Of a stretch of 36,234 nucleotides of DNA, positions 19,784 through 31,500 are shown one piece after another; the stretch's first letter is position 1, and every line of letters begins with the position of its first letter. The position numbers and the translations under genes were made by a program. The stretch comes from Lojkania enalia. Its lineage: Eukaryota; Ascomycota; Dothideomycetes; Pleosporales. The notes under the pieces were generated by a model that searched no databases, had not been told where the DNA came from, and worked only from the letters and a program-made list of their open reading frames with translations. The DNA lies in NCBI GenBank assembly GCA_010094045.1, contig ML986887.1:1-36234 (forward strand). The letters run 5' to 3'.

Positions 19784-21400
19784 TTATATAGAAGAACTTA
19801 ATACTACTAGTAATAGCCTCTTTAATAATATCGTATCGATTATTTATTTAACTATATCTAAGTCTAAAATATACCTAATTTAGTTTAGATTATTATATTT
19901 ATATACTATTATATTAAATTATTTAATTATCTAGATAGAATCTTAGAAATCTTCTATTAATTAAAACCTTTAGGTTTAAAACTTTCTATCCTCTATAATT
20001 AGGATTGTCTTTAGAAAAGCCGCGTAGAGTACGCCTAGGTAGAAATTTAGAGACTACTAATAACCTATTAGAATTAGAGGTAACCGCTAATATCGAACTA
20101 TAATTTACCTTCTAATTTCTATACTAGAACCGATATATATATAAGTTATAGTAAGAGTAAGCTTCTATCTATACGTGTAGAATAACTATTACCTCTTATA
20201 GGAGGCCCTATAATAGATAGACCCCTCTCTATAAGGCCTATAATAAAGAACCTATCTAATTTAGAGGGAAATTAGAGTAAACTAACCCTTAAGAAATAAA
20301 TTATAATTTTATAAAAGGAGATCGCACGTTTAATATAATAGAGAACTATTAGTTCTAATTAACCTCTATAAACTACTAAATTAGAACTAATAATATACTA
20401 AGAAACTTTTATAACTCCCCTAGTAAGAAACCTTTTAGCTACTCCTAAGCCCTCTTAAGTCTACCTTACTAAATATACGCCTAAGATCGAAAGCTTTATA
20501 GATAGTAATAAACCTATATTTAAATATTAGCGAGCTTTAATCCTAGACTAACTTAAGATTAATATAGATTACTATCTAATAGAGCATATATATATAGTAT
20601 TAGTATAGGGATATACCTCTAGAACTATAAAAGGGTATCTAGAGCTAAAATACCTAGCTAAATTAGACTAGTATTAGTTTAAGAATATTAAAGAAATAAT
20701 TTCGCTTCTATAATTATATTTTATTATAAGTAATAAAGAGATAGAGGTACGATAGGCGTTTTAGATCCTAAGGATAAATAAGGGAGAAGCGTTCCTAACT
20801 TTTAAAGCTTACTTTATTAGTATAGCTATTAGAGGATCCGTATCCTAATCTAAGTAGTTCTTTTACCTATAAGATAAGATTCTTCCTAACCTAAGGATAC
20901 TAAACCTTAGCTTTAAGCTTATATAGAAAGGCTCCTTTAATACTATAATCGCCTACTTAACAGCCTATAATATAGAAAGGAGGAGCGTTTCTAGCCTTCT
21001 AGAATAAACTACTAGCTTATAGATTATAGCTAAAATAAATTTAGATTAGTACTAGAAGGTTTCTAAGAGTTTATCTAAGGTAATCTATAATCTAATACTA
21101 CCCTAATCTACTCTAGTATTAACACTTTATTCTACTATAATTGCTTTCTAATAATTTAGTAAGACTTCTATACCTAAAAGGTATATAACCTTAGATAATT
21201 ACTATAATTATAGTAAACTAGAATATTTTACAAATAAATATATAGTCTTTAGAATATAAAAGATAGAGATTAAATAAGAGGAGATTAAGGAAGAAGAGTT
21301 TCTAGACGTAAATAAGTACTATCTAAATAGTTCTTAGGTAGGAAATAAAGACGTTTAAGAAAACTCTCTATTTTAGGCTTAAATAAATACGACTTATTAA
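19784..21400 (+). pseudogene. Chromovirus B gag
   Basis: This is the capsid and nucleocapsid gene. The frame can be read from just after the LTR without a shift, but no start Met is evident and no primer-binding site was recognised. The N-terminal half contains a helical, Gln- and Leu-rich segment (LTLKKQIIILQKEIARLIQ) near 20285. The gag core lies about 20540-20990 and reads ... FKAYFISIAIRGS and ILNLSFKLIQKGSFNTII. The zinc knuckle at 21197-21241 reads NYYNYSKLEYFTNKY in place of a CX2CX4HX4C motif, with every Cys as Tyr. An acidic stretch (EIKQEEIKEEEFLD) follows. Pol lies in the -1 frame relative to gag. Confidence 0.82.
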
Positions 21401-24400
21401 ATATCGATTTATTATATTTATTTAGAGGAAAATACTTTTAAATCCCTACTATCCTATATTTAAAAGGCGTTAGTATATAACTAAATACCCTTATTAATAT
21501 AAATATTTAAGGCTTTCTATTCTTTAATTTTATAGTAGCTAGATTACTCTCCTAAACTCTATATATATTAATACAGCGCTTACCCTTTAAAATTACTGTT
21601 AAAGGTTTTTAGGACCGAATCTAAACCCTAGTTAATTAATACATCTACTTATACCTATAAATTAATAGGAGAACTATCTAAAACTATTTATTTATTATTA
21701 TAGATCTAGGTATTTAGAATTATATTATTAGTATTAAATAGTTATATTATTTTCAACTCCAGCTAGATATAGATAAAAATCGGATTATATAGCTCTCTAA
21801 GTATCCTACTACTTATAATTCTTTACCTTCTCTTCTTATATAATTAACTCAGCTAGCACACAATAAGAAGGTAGAGCTAGATATCTAGCGACGCGATACT
21901 CTATAGAAAAAGGACTAGTATTAATAGTCCTATAGTCTAACTATCTATTATATTAAGGGTTTATTAAGACTGCTAAAACTATATTAGTTTCTTATAGCTT
22001 ATAATCTAAATAAGCTTAAAGCTCTTATACGCCCGTATATAATAAAGTCCGAACCCGATCTAAAGAAAGTCTATTCTTCTATTATCGCTCTTATCTTAGC
22101 TAATACTTTCTACTTTAATATAAAGAGGAAAGAGAACAAGTTTTTCTCTACATCTCTATACAAAATCAAGCAGCTGATTAAAGATAAGTAAGCCCTAGAG
22201 CTAGAAGATAAGGCTGAAAACAAAGTACTAGTAAATCTCTAATTACTATCTAAATACTATAGGTATTAGGATATATTTAGTAAAACTATAGTTTATTAAT
22301 TACTAGAATACTACCCTTATAATTATAAGATTATCTTTATAGAACTCCTCCCTAATAGTTACAGCCCGTTATATAAGTAGAATATTAAGAAGATAGAAGT
22401 AACTAAGAAGTATATTATAGATAATCTATAGTATAGGTATATTAAGTAGAGTCGGAGCTCCTTTATATCTCTAATCCTTTACATCTATAAACCTAATAGT
22501 AACCTATATATCTATATAGATTATTATAAACTTAATACTCTTACCTATAAAAATATATATCCGATACTATATATAGATAAACTCCTATCTAGGCCTACTA
22601 AGGTAGCAATTTTTACTAAATTTAATATTCGCGCAGCCTTTAATAAAATTAGAATAGACCCTAATTCTAAGAAATATACTACCTTTTAGATTTAATATAG
22701 AACCTATAAGTATAAAGTTCTACCTTTTAGATTATATAATAGTCTAGTAACTTACTAGTACTATATAAATAATATACTAATTAACTACCTAAATAACTTC
22801 TATATTACTTATCTAGACGATATTCTTATCTACTTTAAAGATAAGGCGACACATGCTATTTATATTAAGAAAGTTCTTAAGAGATTATATTAAGTAGAGT
22901 TATAAATTAATATTAAGAAGAGCGAATTCTATATTATCTAAACTAAATACCTTAGCTATATCCTCTTAAATAAAGGCCTTAAGGTTAACCTAGAGAAGGT
23001 AGAAGTACTATACAACTAGTAGCTACCTACTACTATAACGGGTGTAAAATCCTTCTTAGATTTTACTAGATTCTATTAATAGTTTATACTAGAATTCTCG
23101 CGTGTTGTAAAGCTAATTATCGTACTATAGAATTCTATAACCTCTTTTATATAGACTTTAGAATATAATATTACCTTTAAGAAATTAAAGTCAGCCCTAT
23201 TAAGTATACCTACACTCTACTACTTTAACCCTATATTAGAAATAAAAATGGAAACTAATACCTCTAATAGAGTAGTTATAGAAGCACTATTATAGAAATA
23301 TTCTAACGGAAAATAGTACCCTATAGTATTCTATAGTAAAGTTCTATCCGGTTTAGAACTGAACTAAGAGATCTATAATAAGAAACTATTTATAATTGTT
23401 ACTACGTTTAAGTAATAGAGGGTAGAACTTACTTTAGTAGCTACTAGGATTCTAGTATATACTAATTATCGTTTACTCGAATATTTTATAACTATAAAAG
23501 TACTTAATACTTATTAAGTTTATTAGACTAAGGAATTAGTTTAGTATCAGTTCCGAATCGAGTATACTCTAGATAAGAATAATACTAGAGTAGATATCTT
23601 TAGTTATCGCGAATAAGATATAGAAAACTTAAAAGCGGCTTAAACTAATAACTAGTTAAGAGTCCTATTTAGACTGTATTAACTTTACCTCTAAATTAAT
23701 ACTGAATTAGCTTAGTCCTATATTATCTAAATAATAACTTAAGCGGCTATACTAAATATTATTAAAGGCTAGGAGTAGGTTATATTACTAGACTCTCTAG
23801 AGTTAATCGATATATTACTATAAGAAAACTAAGCCTTCTTTATACAGGAACGTACCCTTTTACCCTACAAGTATTGGATAGAGAATAGACTACTCCTCTA
23901 CAACAATTGTTTATATATTCTATTAGATTTAAGCCTTTATATATAGCTTATATAAGAGATTTACAACTAAGTATCCTCCGCACACCTAAGCGCTACTAAA
24001 ACCTATTAGTTACTATTTTAGAAGTACTACTAGAAGGGTATAGAGGCTACTTATAAACAATATATACGGAATTATATCCTATATTATAAAGCTTATCTAA
24101 TATAAATCCAAACTCTAGGTTTTATCCACCTACTTCTTATATTAAATTAACTAATATAGTACCTATATATTAATTTTAAGGATTTCTCTATAGATAAGTC
24201 CGGATATAATTAGATTATAGTAGTAATTAATCGCCTGTCTAAATAAACAGTATCTATTCCCTACTATCGTATAATTAACGTATAGAGAATAGCCGAATTA
24301 TTTATTTAATAGGTATACTGCTTTAGCTATACGCCCGAAAGTATTATTTTAGACTGAAAACCTTAGTTTATATTTAGTTTCTAGTCTAAATTCTGCTATA

Positions 24401-25314
24401 TCTTAGGCGTAAAGATTAAACTATCTACTACTTATTATAAAGAAACTAACGGATAGATAGAGATTATAAATAAGTACATCGATTAGTGACTGCGCTCTTT
24501 TATATCCTTCTACTAGAATAACTAGAGTTCTCTATTATCTATAATCGACCGAGTATAAGCGACTCTACCCTATACAACTATTAGAATATCCCTATATTAG
24601 ATCTTATACGGATCTGAGCTCTATTAAAGTTGGAATTAGAAATATTCTAGTAATTCTATTACCGCAATAGATAAATTAAATTATAAGAACGTTTTAACTC
24701 TAGTAATTTATATATATACAGCCTAAGAAACTGTAAAAGCTAATATTAAGAAGGCTTAGAATCGTATATAATCTATTATTAACTATTACTAGTAACCGAT
24801 TAATTAGCAGATCGGTAATATAGTCTACCTAAATACTAAGAATTTTACGGTTTAGAGACCGAGCTAAAAGCTATCCGATTAATAGGAGGGACCTTTTAAA
24901 GTACTAGAATAGGTTAGAAACTTATACTATTTATAGCTACCTCTAGGGTTGAGAATATATAATATTTTTATACTAAACCTACTATATAAAAACCCCTAGA
25001 ACCTTCTACTAGGGTAAGAAGATCCGAAACCACCCGCTATCGCTATTAAAGGGGTAGAAGAGTAGGAGGTTAAGGAAATACTAGCTAGTAAACTATATTA
25101 TAAGACCCTTAAATACTGTATAAAATAGGTAGGATATAATTTTAACCTAATCTAGTATAAAGCCTTAAATTTTATAGGTTTACTTTATAAGCTGAAAGCT
25201 TTTTATAATAAGTATCCAAATTAGCTAGGACCCTTAAAAGCCCTAACTAAATAGATTAAGGTATATAAGAATAGTATAGAGAATATAGATTATCTAGTAG
25301 ATAATAATATATAA
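21400..25314 (+). pseudogene. Chromovirus B pol: protease, RT, RNase H, integrase, chromodomain
   Basis: One frame carries all pol domains: anchors at 21490, 22810 and 25297 are in phase. Protease: LININ(Q)GFLFFN near 21490, a relic of LIDTGADGF. Reverse transcriptase: FTKFNIRAAFNKIRID near 22610, with Asp to Asn, and an intact YLDDILIYF (22810). RNase H: TNTSNRVVIEALLQ near 23250 and VYTNYRLLEYF near 23460. Integrase zinc finger: LEVLLEGYRGYLQ and NPNSRF near 24020-24120, and a catalytic domain to about 24560. Chromodomain: QEVKEILASKLYYKTLKYCIKQVGYN near 25050-25140. Stops are TAA/TAG only. The start is approximate because gag and pol overlap or adjoin. The TAA at 25312 is the probable end. 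Confidence 0.88.
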
Positions 25315-25356
25315 GAGTTAAGTAGTAGATTTAAAAACTAAAGTATAGGCCTAAAA

Positions 25357-25851
25357 TTACTCCTCTATAAAATCTGGAGGGTCTAATAGTAGGCTGTCGG
25401 ATACCTTCTTAGTCCTCTTCTCCTCTACCCTCCTTCCCCTTCTTTTCCTCTAGACTTCTCCTAAACCTTTTCTACCTTATTTTTAGCCGCCTGAGAGCGC
25501 CGCGATATTAGTTTAAAAGCTAGATATTAGAGCCTTTAAGGCTGAAACCCGATAGAGTAACTTAGTACTCTAGTAGAATAAAGCTACCTAGATACTAGCC
25601 TTAAAAAAGCTAGCTTCCTAACTCTTTACAACCTAGGCTATAAGCGCTAGGCTATAAGTAGACTCCGAAATAGCCTTAAAAGCTACTTTTTTATCCTCCT
25701 TATCCCCTATATATTAGGCTGCTACCTATAGTTTAAGATAGCCCTAGAGAACTAGAAACTCCTCCTTATAGTAGGAGGGGATCTATAAGTACGTTAGTAG
25801 TAAATACTCTACTAGTATTAGATGCGATTTGTATAGGGTTATACTTTTTAT
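25357..25851 (-). pseudogene. Possible antisense ORF in chromovirus B, unknown product
   Basis: This is the counterpart of the frame at 1866-2360 in copy A, with identical length (495 nt), the same ATA start (from ATG) and the same end. It reads VEYLLLTYL, YKEEFLVL, GDKEDKKVAFKAISEST and STKLLYRVSALKALISS between twelve TAA/TAG stops. It lies opposite the space between the chromodomain and the 3' LTR. The same caution applies as for copy A: no protein family was recognised and coding is not proven. Confidence 0.4.
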
Positions 25852-26419
25852 TTTATAAGGTGTAATACTCGCATTTTTTTAATCTTAAGAACTAAAAGGT
25901 AAATATTATATACTACCCGCAGGCGAGTATATATATAATCTAAAGGTAGATAACTTAGAAGGCCTCTAAAAAGGCTTTAGAAGGTAGGCGGAGTAGTATA
26001 TTAATTAATTTTTTCTAAGAGGCGTTAGTAATACTTTAATAATTAACGGTTCTAGGGACGTATAATAATACGTACGGAGTAGAAGTTGTTATTTAATTAA
26101 GAAAGCTTAGTTAACAGCAACCTAATAATATACTAAAGCTAGTAAATACTCGTTACTATATGCGACGAAATTGCAATATTAATAAACTATTATAATAGTA
26201 GTTACTAGCTAATATATAGGTTAATTATATTTACCGTAAAAAACCTTACTTAATATTATATTAATATATAAACGTATCTCTATAGGGAACTGTACGTATT
26301 AGCCCTTACTAATAAATATTTTAAAGAAATTTCTTTATACTAGAACCTATCTATAATAGTCCTAATTCCCTCCTAAACTAGTATAGATAGGGACTATCAG
26401 CCTATAAGAAGGGGGGTAG
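25852..26419 (+). other. Chromovirus B 3' non-coding tail with polypurine tract
   Basis: No coding frame is visible here. The palindrome seen in copy A is decayed (tacccgcaggcga, near 25914-25926). Small indels relative to A occur here, such as ttaatatataaacg against ttaataaacg. The polypurine tract aagaaggggggtag ends the region just before the LTR. Confidence 0.68.
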
Positions 26420-26698
26420 TATAATAATGCGAAGAAATTGTTCTACGAAAAGCTTTATATGCAACCTTATCCTAAAGCTTTTTACTTATCTTATCCTACC
26501 CCTAGCTCCACCCCTTTTCCCTTCTATATATAGTTATATACTCCCTTATAAGTAGCTTAGTAGTTCTTCTATATCCTTTTATACAAGGCCTATAGGTGTT
26601 AATAGAATTCCTAGGTCCTTAAACCTCTACATACTCCTATATACCTTTAAGTAGATTCGTGCTGCATTCGGACCTATTATCTTACCTACGCTATTATA
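26420..26698 (+). repeat. 3' LTR of chromovirus B
   Basis: This 279-bp LTR starts tataataatgcgaag, which keeps the TGCG that has decayed in its 5' partner, and ends gctattata. The target duplication atatt follows. Confidence 0.94.
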
Positions 26699-26703
26699 AT
26701 ATT
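26699..26703 (+). repeat. Target duplication atatt, right copy
   Basis: This is the second copy of the 5 bp duplicated on insertion of chromovirus B into Copia E. Confidence 0.9.
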
Positions 26704-28255
26704 AGAATAGGGTACTATTATAATTATAATTAATTCTCCCGTAGGCCTAAAAAATATTAAGCTAATAAAAGTTGTTTATATCTTTTAATTACTAACTAAT
26801 ATTATAGCCCTAATTAGAAATAGAAAATAGAGTATTTAGTTTAACTTAGGTAGAAATTATCTTTACTAGTATAATTACTATAATATTATTTATTACTTAG
26901 AGTTATTTAACAACTACTAGCTACTAAATATAGATCTAATAAAAAGACCTCTACTTAATTCGCTTTCCGGATATAAAATAGTTGTAGTAATTAAGGAGAA
27001 ACTCTTCTATTACTAGTAACTAATATAAATTATTTCTTTAGCTAAAGTATACTAATTATTAGACTATTTAGATAGAGATTTAATATTAACCCTACCTTAA
27101 GTAGTTAAAGGTATTTAGTTAAGTAATTAGAAAGTACTAGTATAGTAAGATTACTAGATATATATACAAGCGAAGTTATTATAGTAGATTAGCTAGTATA
27201 ATTAGCTTTACTTAACTACTAAACTATTTAAGAGAATTGTAATTAATATTATACAATTTTAGAAGAACTATAAGAGGTATTATAATAGTAAGAAATACCT
27301 ATTTTATATAGTTAATTAGGTGTTCTAGTAGTATAAAGAATTTACGATATATAATTAGTTAAAATCTACCCTTATAAAAGCCGTTAGAATACTATTAGTA
27401 AAAATTAAATAATAGTATAAAAGAAAGATCGTATATATCTATATAGATAATAACTTAAGTTTCTTAGAACTTATAGAAGTATTATTTAATTAAGGAATTA
27501 TAATTAAAGCTCGCGTATCTTATACACCTGAGTAGAATAGCTTAATAAAATAAGTAGAATATTAAATTATAACCCACGCGCGCGCTCTTATAATAGAAGA
27601 TAATATCTCTAATAAATATATTAATAAATTAGCTTATACAGTAATATACCTATTTAATAGAACGCCGATTGTAAGCCTTCGATTTAAAACCCTATATAAG
27701 GCCGTTTTTAGCTATAAACTATCTCTTATTTACTTTTAGATTATAGGATCGCAAGCGTATATTTTAGATAAAACTCTATTAAGAGGTAATAAACTAGTGT
27801 TATAGGTACTAATTAGAAAACTCTTATAATATAGGAGTATAAATATATACTAAATACTAATTCCGAAACTAAAACGGGTATTTAATACTAGAGATATTAT
27901 ATTTAGCAATATTATATCTAGTAAGGAGGAGCAATATCCGCTAAAAAAATTCTTAAATAAGATTCTTTTTTAAATTAATAATATTAAAAGCTCTATTAAT
28001 AGTAGTAATAATAAAACGATTAAAGTTATAAAAGCGATCTATAAGAATTAGCTACCTAATTAAGATATCTCTACTAAGTTAGTAGGAAATTTAATTAGTA
28101 AGAAAGCCTATTAGTAGAAGAATACTATTTTTAAAGAATAAATCGACGATATTACTAGTAATTAGGGACTTCTAATACTAGAATTAATACTAGCGCTAGT
28201 ACTAAAGAATTAGAATACCCTTATAATACTACTAGTAGATAATAATATTACGGCT
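26699..28255 (+). pseudogene. Copia E protease-integrase, 3' part
   Basis: This continues the Copia E frame after B. It begins GTIIIIINSPVGLKNIKLIKVVYI, the stretch that follows the protease in Copia. Integrase follows. A catalytic-Asp block reads YIYIDNNLSFLELI at about 27432-27470, with the Asp at 27446-27448. Next come YTPEQNSLIEQVEYQIITHARA, ELAYTVIYLFNRTPI, TLYKAVFSYKLSLIYFQIIGSQAYI and KRVFNTRDIIF (27500-27900). These are the Copia SDNG, SP.QNG..ER and LNR.P motifs. Many residues survive. The downstream frame agrees with the upstream frame once B and one atatt are removed. The end is set by Copia F. Confidence 0.86.
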
Positions 28256-28371
28256 AAGCTATTTACAGTTAGCCTTTTAGTAGGTCTAGAGATATATATA
28301 TAGTATATCTCGCATTTCTAGTTAATAGACGTAGTTTTTCTAACCCTTATTAAAGCTAGCTAGCTCTAACA
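28256..28371 (+). repeat. Putative 5' LTR of Copia F
   Basis: This 116-bp segment starts tattacgg (TGTTACGG before RIP) and ends ctctaaca, giving the TGTTA...TAACA ends of a Copia LTR. The 3' limit is supported by the primer-binding site that follows. The 5' limit is inferred from the terminal repeat alone, as no second copy is present. Confidence 0.6.
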
Positions 28372-28560
28372 GTTATAAGCCTAGAAGCTCTTTAACTACT
28401 ACTACGTTCTATATAGATAGACTAGAGCTGATTAATATAAACTTAGTTAGTTAATTATATCTTATTTATTAAGACCTTAATTACCTTAACGTCGCTAGGC
28501 TAGTTAGAAAGCTAGAGAGCTTAAAACTAGTTATAGTAGAGATCTTAACAGATTAACGCG
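28372..28560 (+). promoter_or_regulatory. Copia F primer-binding site and leader
   Basis: The primer-binding site gttataagcctag (28372-28384) is identical to that of Copia E. It is complementary to the initiator tRNA-Met anticodon arm after reversing two RIP changes. The rest is untranslated leader up to the gag start. Confidence 0.65.
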
Positions 28561-31500
28561 ATATAATATATTAAAAAGATAATAGAATTAGATCTACTTA
28601 TTACTAAGGCTATAGTTATTCTTAATAAGTTAAAGTACTAGATATAGTAGCTGTTTTTATAGAAGGATAGTGCGGACTGGAACCAGCTCTAGAAATACGT
28701 AGACCCAGACTTTAGTAAGGAGCTAGTCCTTTAACTAAATACTAAGAAGCTAATTAAGAAGTAGTTTAGAGATTTCTATAGAATAGATAGTAATACTAAG
28801 GTAGTAGATACTGAAATAGATATTATAGATCTAACTAATTAAGAATTGGTAAGATATAAAGCCTAGTATAAGACGTATAGCTATAGCGAGGCGCGATAGC
28901 TGTAGAAAGAGAAAACTCTTAGGGAATTTACGTAGGAGATATTAAAGACGATAGCAGTTTAATATATCTATCTAATTGTAGACTATAAGACTATATATAA
29001 TCGACTATAGACTCTTAAGAAGCATCTCTACCTAAGTAAAGCTAAGTATAGTATACAGCTATAAGCTCGATACTAGACGCTTAAAATATAACTAAGAAAG
29101 GGGAATCTAGATACCTAGTTTAAGGATTAGCTTAAAACAACGCGCGTTATAAGTCTAGTAAGTATATTAGAAGTATAGGGGAATTAAGCTTAGTAGAATT
29201 TTATTCTTATAGTTAAGAGCTTAGACGATAGTTAGATAGTAAATAAGCTATCGCTGCTTATTAAGTCTAAAATAGACGATAAACTATATATAAGTATCTC
29301 AGACCTAGTAGCCTAATATACGTTATACTATTATCGTATTAGACTAATTATATTAAAGCTAGAGACATTTATAATACTTAGTATTATACTATAGTAACTA
29401 ATACAGTTATAGTAGACTAATAGTAGCTAGAAACTTTAATAATTAAGATAGATAGTCTACCTTTATAGAGATAGTTATAAATTTAAGTAGTATCTATATA
29501 TTAACTTAATATTATACCTATTAGGTTAGCAGCTAGATTAAGATATTAAATAGAAATTCTAGAAGTTTAGGATATTAAAATCTTCTAGGTTAAAGGTGCT
29601 CTATAATACTAAGAAGCGACTAGTAGTATTAGTAGGCTTTATAGGCTCTATAATAGTCTTAGCGCCAGTATTAAATATAATAAAAAGAGAGGATAATAGG
29701 TATTAACTATTAGAACCAGCTGTAATAGTAGCTCTAAACTTAAGTCGATTAGTAAAATCTATAGTAGCTTCAGCTCTATAGCTTAGAGTTATATAAGCTA
29801 AATAGTATTAGTATTAGCTATTACTACTTAATAGATAGATTATAGACCCTAGCTTAAATACCTATATTACTAATAATAAGTCTTATAGCTGGAGAACGAT
29901 ATAATAGTCTAGACCAGACAACTATATATATATAGAGGGATAGCTGCTGCTAATTTAAAAATAGAGAGAAGTCTAGCTATAAGTATAAACGCTTATTAGA
30001 ATTAAGACTATCCTACTCTTATATATAGTATATATCCCAGAGATGTTTATAAGCGTAGTTAGTCTCTTATACTATAGTATAGTAGGAATCTATTTTAACT
30101 TAGAACGAGACTATCTATATTAGATAGATCTATTAAATATTATATACTATCTCATGCGCACATCTAGATATTAGCTAATAGATATAGAGGATAGTATACA
30201 ACTATCTCTATTAGTATATATAGTATAATATAGACTAAGGCCTTTTTATACAGCTTATAAGTAGCTAGAACTTATACCTATATAAGCTTATAAGGTATTC
30301 GGCTATACTAGCTAGAAGGTAGTCGTTTATCTACCTACTTATATTAATAGACTTAAGTTAATTAAGTAGTAGTAGTAGAGAAATTAAGCTCTAAAATAGA
30401 TAGAATATACTATCTATATCTAGTCTAAGCTCTATAAGATAGTAAGTAGAAGAGCTTCTTAGAAACTAGTCTAAGAACTATTTAAGAGACTAGGAATAGA
30501 TTTAGTTTAGATATGCGATCGATTAGAGTACTACTATAATAGAAACCTCTAGATATTCTATATAGTCTACTAGTATAGTAGATAGTATAAAGCCTGCTGC
30601 CTACTAAATAAGAATATAATAATACTATAATATATAGTATAGAGATTACTAGTTAAACTTAAAGCTTAATTTAATATGTAGATTAAAGCTATTAGGTTTA
30701 ATAGTAAGCGTAGATATTCTAAGATACTTAATATCTTTAAAGACCTAGAAATCTTAGTAGAACTATAAGTAGAGTATACTAAAGAGCAGAATAGTCTAAT
30801 AGAGAGAGTAGAGTAGTTACTAGTTATACGGGGAAGAGCTATAAAGATAGATGTAGGGCTACTAATAGAAGTATTAAATAAGTGCCTGCTCTTAGTAGTT
30901 TATCTCCTTAATTAAACGCCGACCGAAGCTCTAGACTAGTATACTCTATATAAGATAGTACGCGGAACTAGACTATTAGTAGCTTATTTTAGTATATTAG
31001 AAGCTAAAGTATATATTCTAAATTATTACCTATACTAGAGAGAGAAACTATAATCTTATATGCTAATTAGACGCTTTATAAGATATAACTCTACAAATAT
31101 CTATTACATCTAGATGCTAGAGTTAGACAGAATTATTAGGACTAGAAATATTATCCTACTACCTGCAGAATTGTATAAAGATCTTATCTTTCTAGATAAA
31201 TAGACGCTATATCTAGCAGCTGTAGTACTTAATATTAAAGAGAGTTATAAGCTAAATAATATAGAGTTTAAATAGATACTAGATTAATTAACTCTTCAAT
31301 CGCGTAAGAAGATATTAGATAATAAGCTTAAATAGCTTAAATAGAAGCTAGGTTAGTAATAATTAAGTAAGCTAGCTAGAGTAGAGTATCTAGTAGTTAG
31401 CAGTATTATAATACTAGAAGATACTCTAGAAATATATAGTTAAGATAATCGCGACGAGTATCTAGAAGTAATAATTAGCCTCCTTAAAAGCTGGTATTAA

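Larger units (their letters stand above)
19505..26698 (+). mobile_element. Full-length Ty3/gypsy chromovirus B
   Basis: This 7194-bp element is complete: two LTRs of exactly 279 bp, a 5-bp target duplication (atatt), gag and pol in different frames, a chromodomain, a possible antisense frame and a polypurine tract. It inserted into the protease-integrase interval of Copia E. Removing it with one duplication copy gives PILE*GTIII, continuous with the Copia frame. RIP has introduced stops throughout, so it is dead, but lengths are kept: C matches it with zero net length change from the LTR start to the window end. Confidence 0.95.
17633..28255 (+). mobile_element. Ty1/copia retrotransposon E, 5' part with nested chromovirus B
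   Basis: This Copia element runs from its 5' LTR through gag, protease and integrase. It is split by chromovirus B in the protease-integrase interval and ended by Copia F at 28255. The reverse transcriptase and 3' LTR are not in the window and probably lie beyond copy C. Its LTR is the same family as the solo LTR in Copia D. Gag starts in the same frame as the protease, and the frame continues after B is removed. Confidence 0.85.

Noticed and set aside
19505..26698. An integrated virus rather than a retrotransposon.
   Set aside because: Order and motifs are those of a fungal Ty3/gypsy chromovirus with a chromodomain; no envelope-like or viral structural gene is visible.
28256..28560. Reading the Copia E integrase frame through to the Copia F gag as a natural linker.
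   Set aside because: A terminal TGTTA...TAACA pattern followed at once by the same primer-binding site as in Copia E marks a new element, and F has its own full gag.
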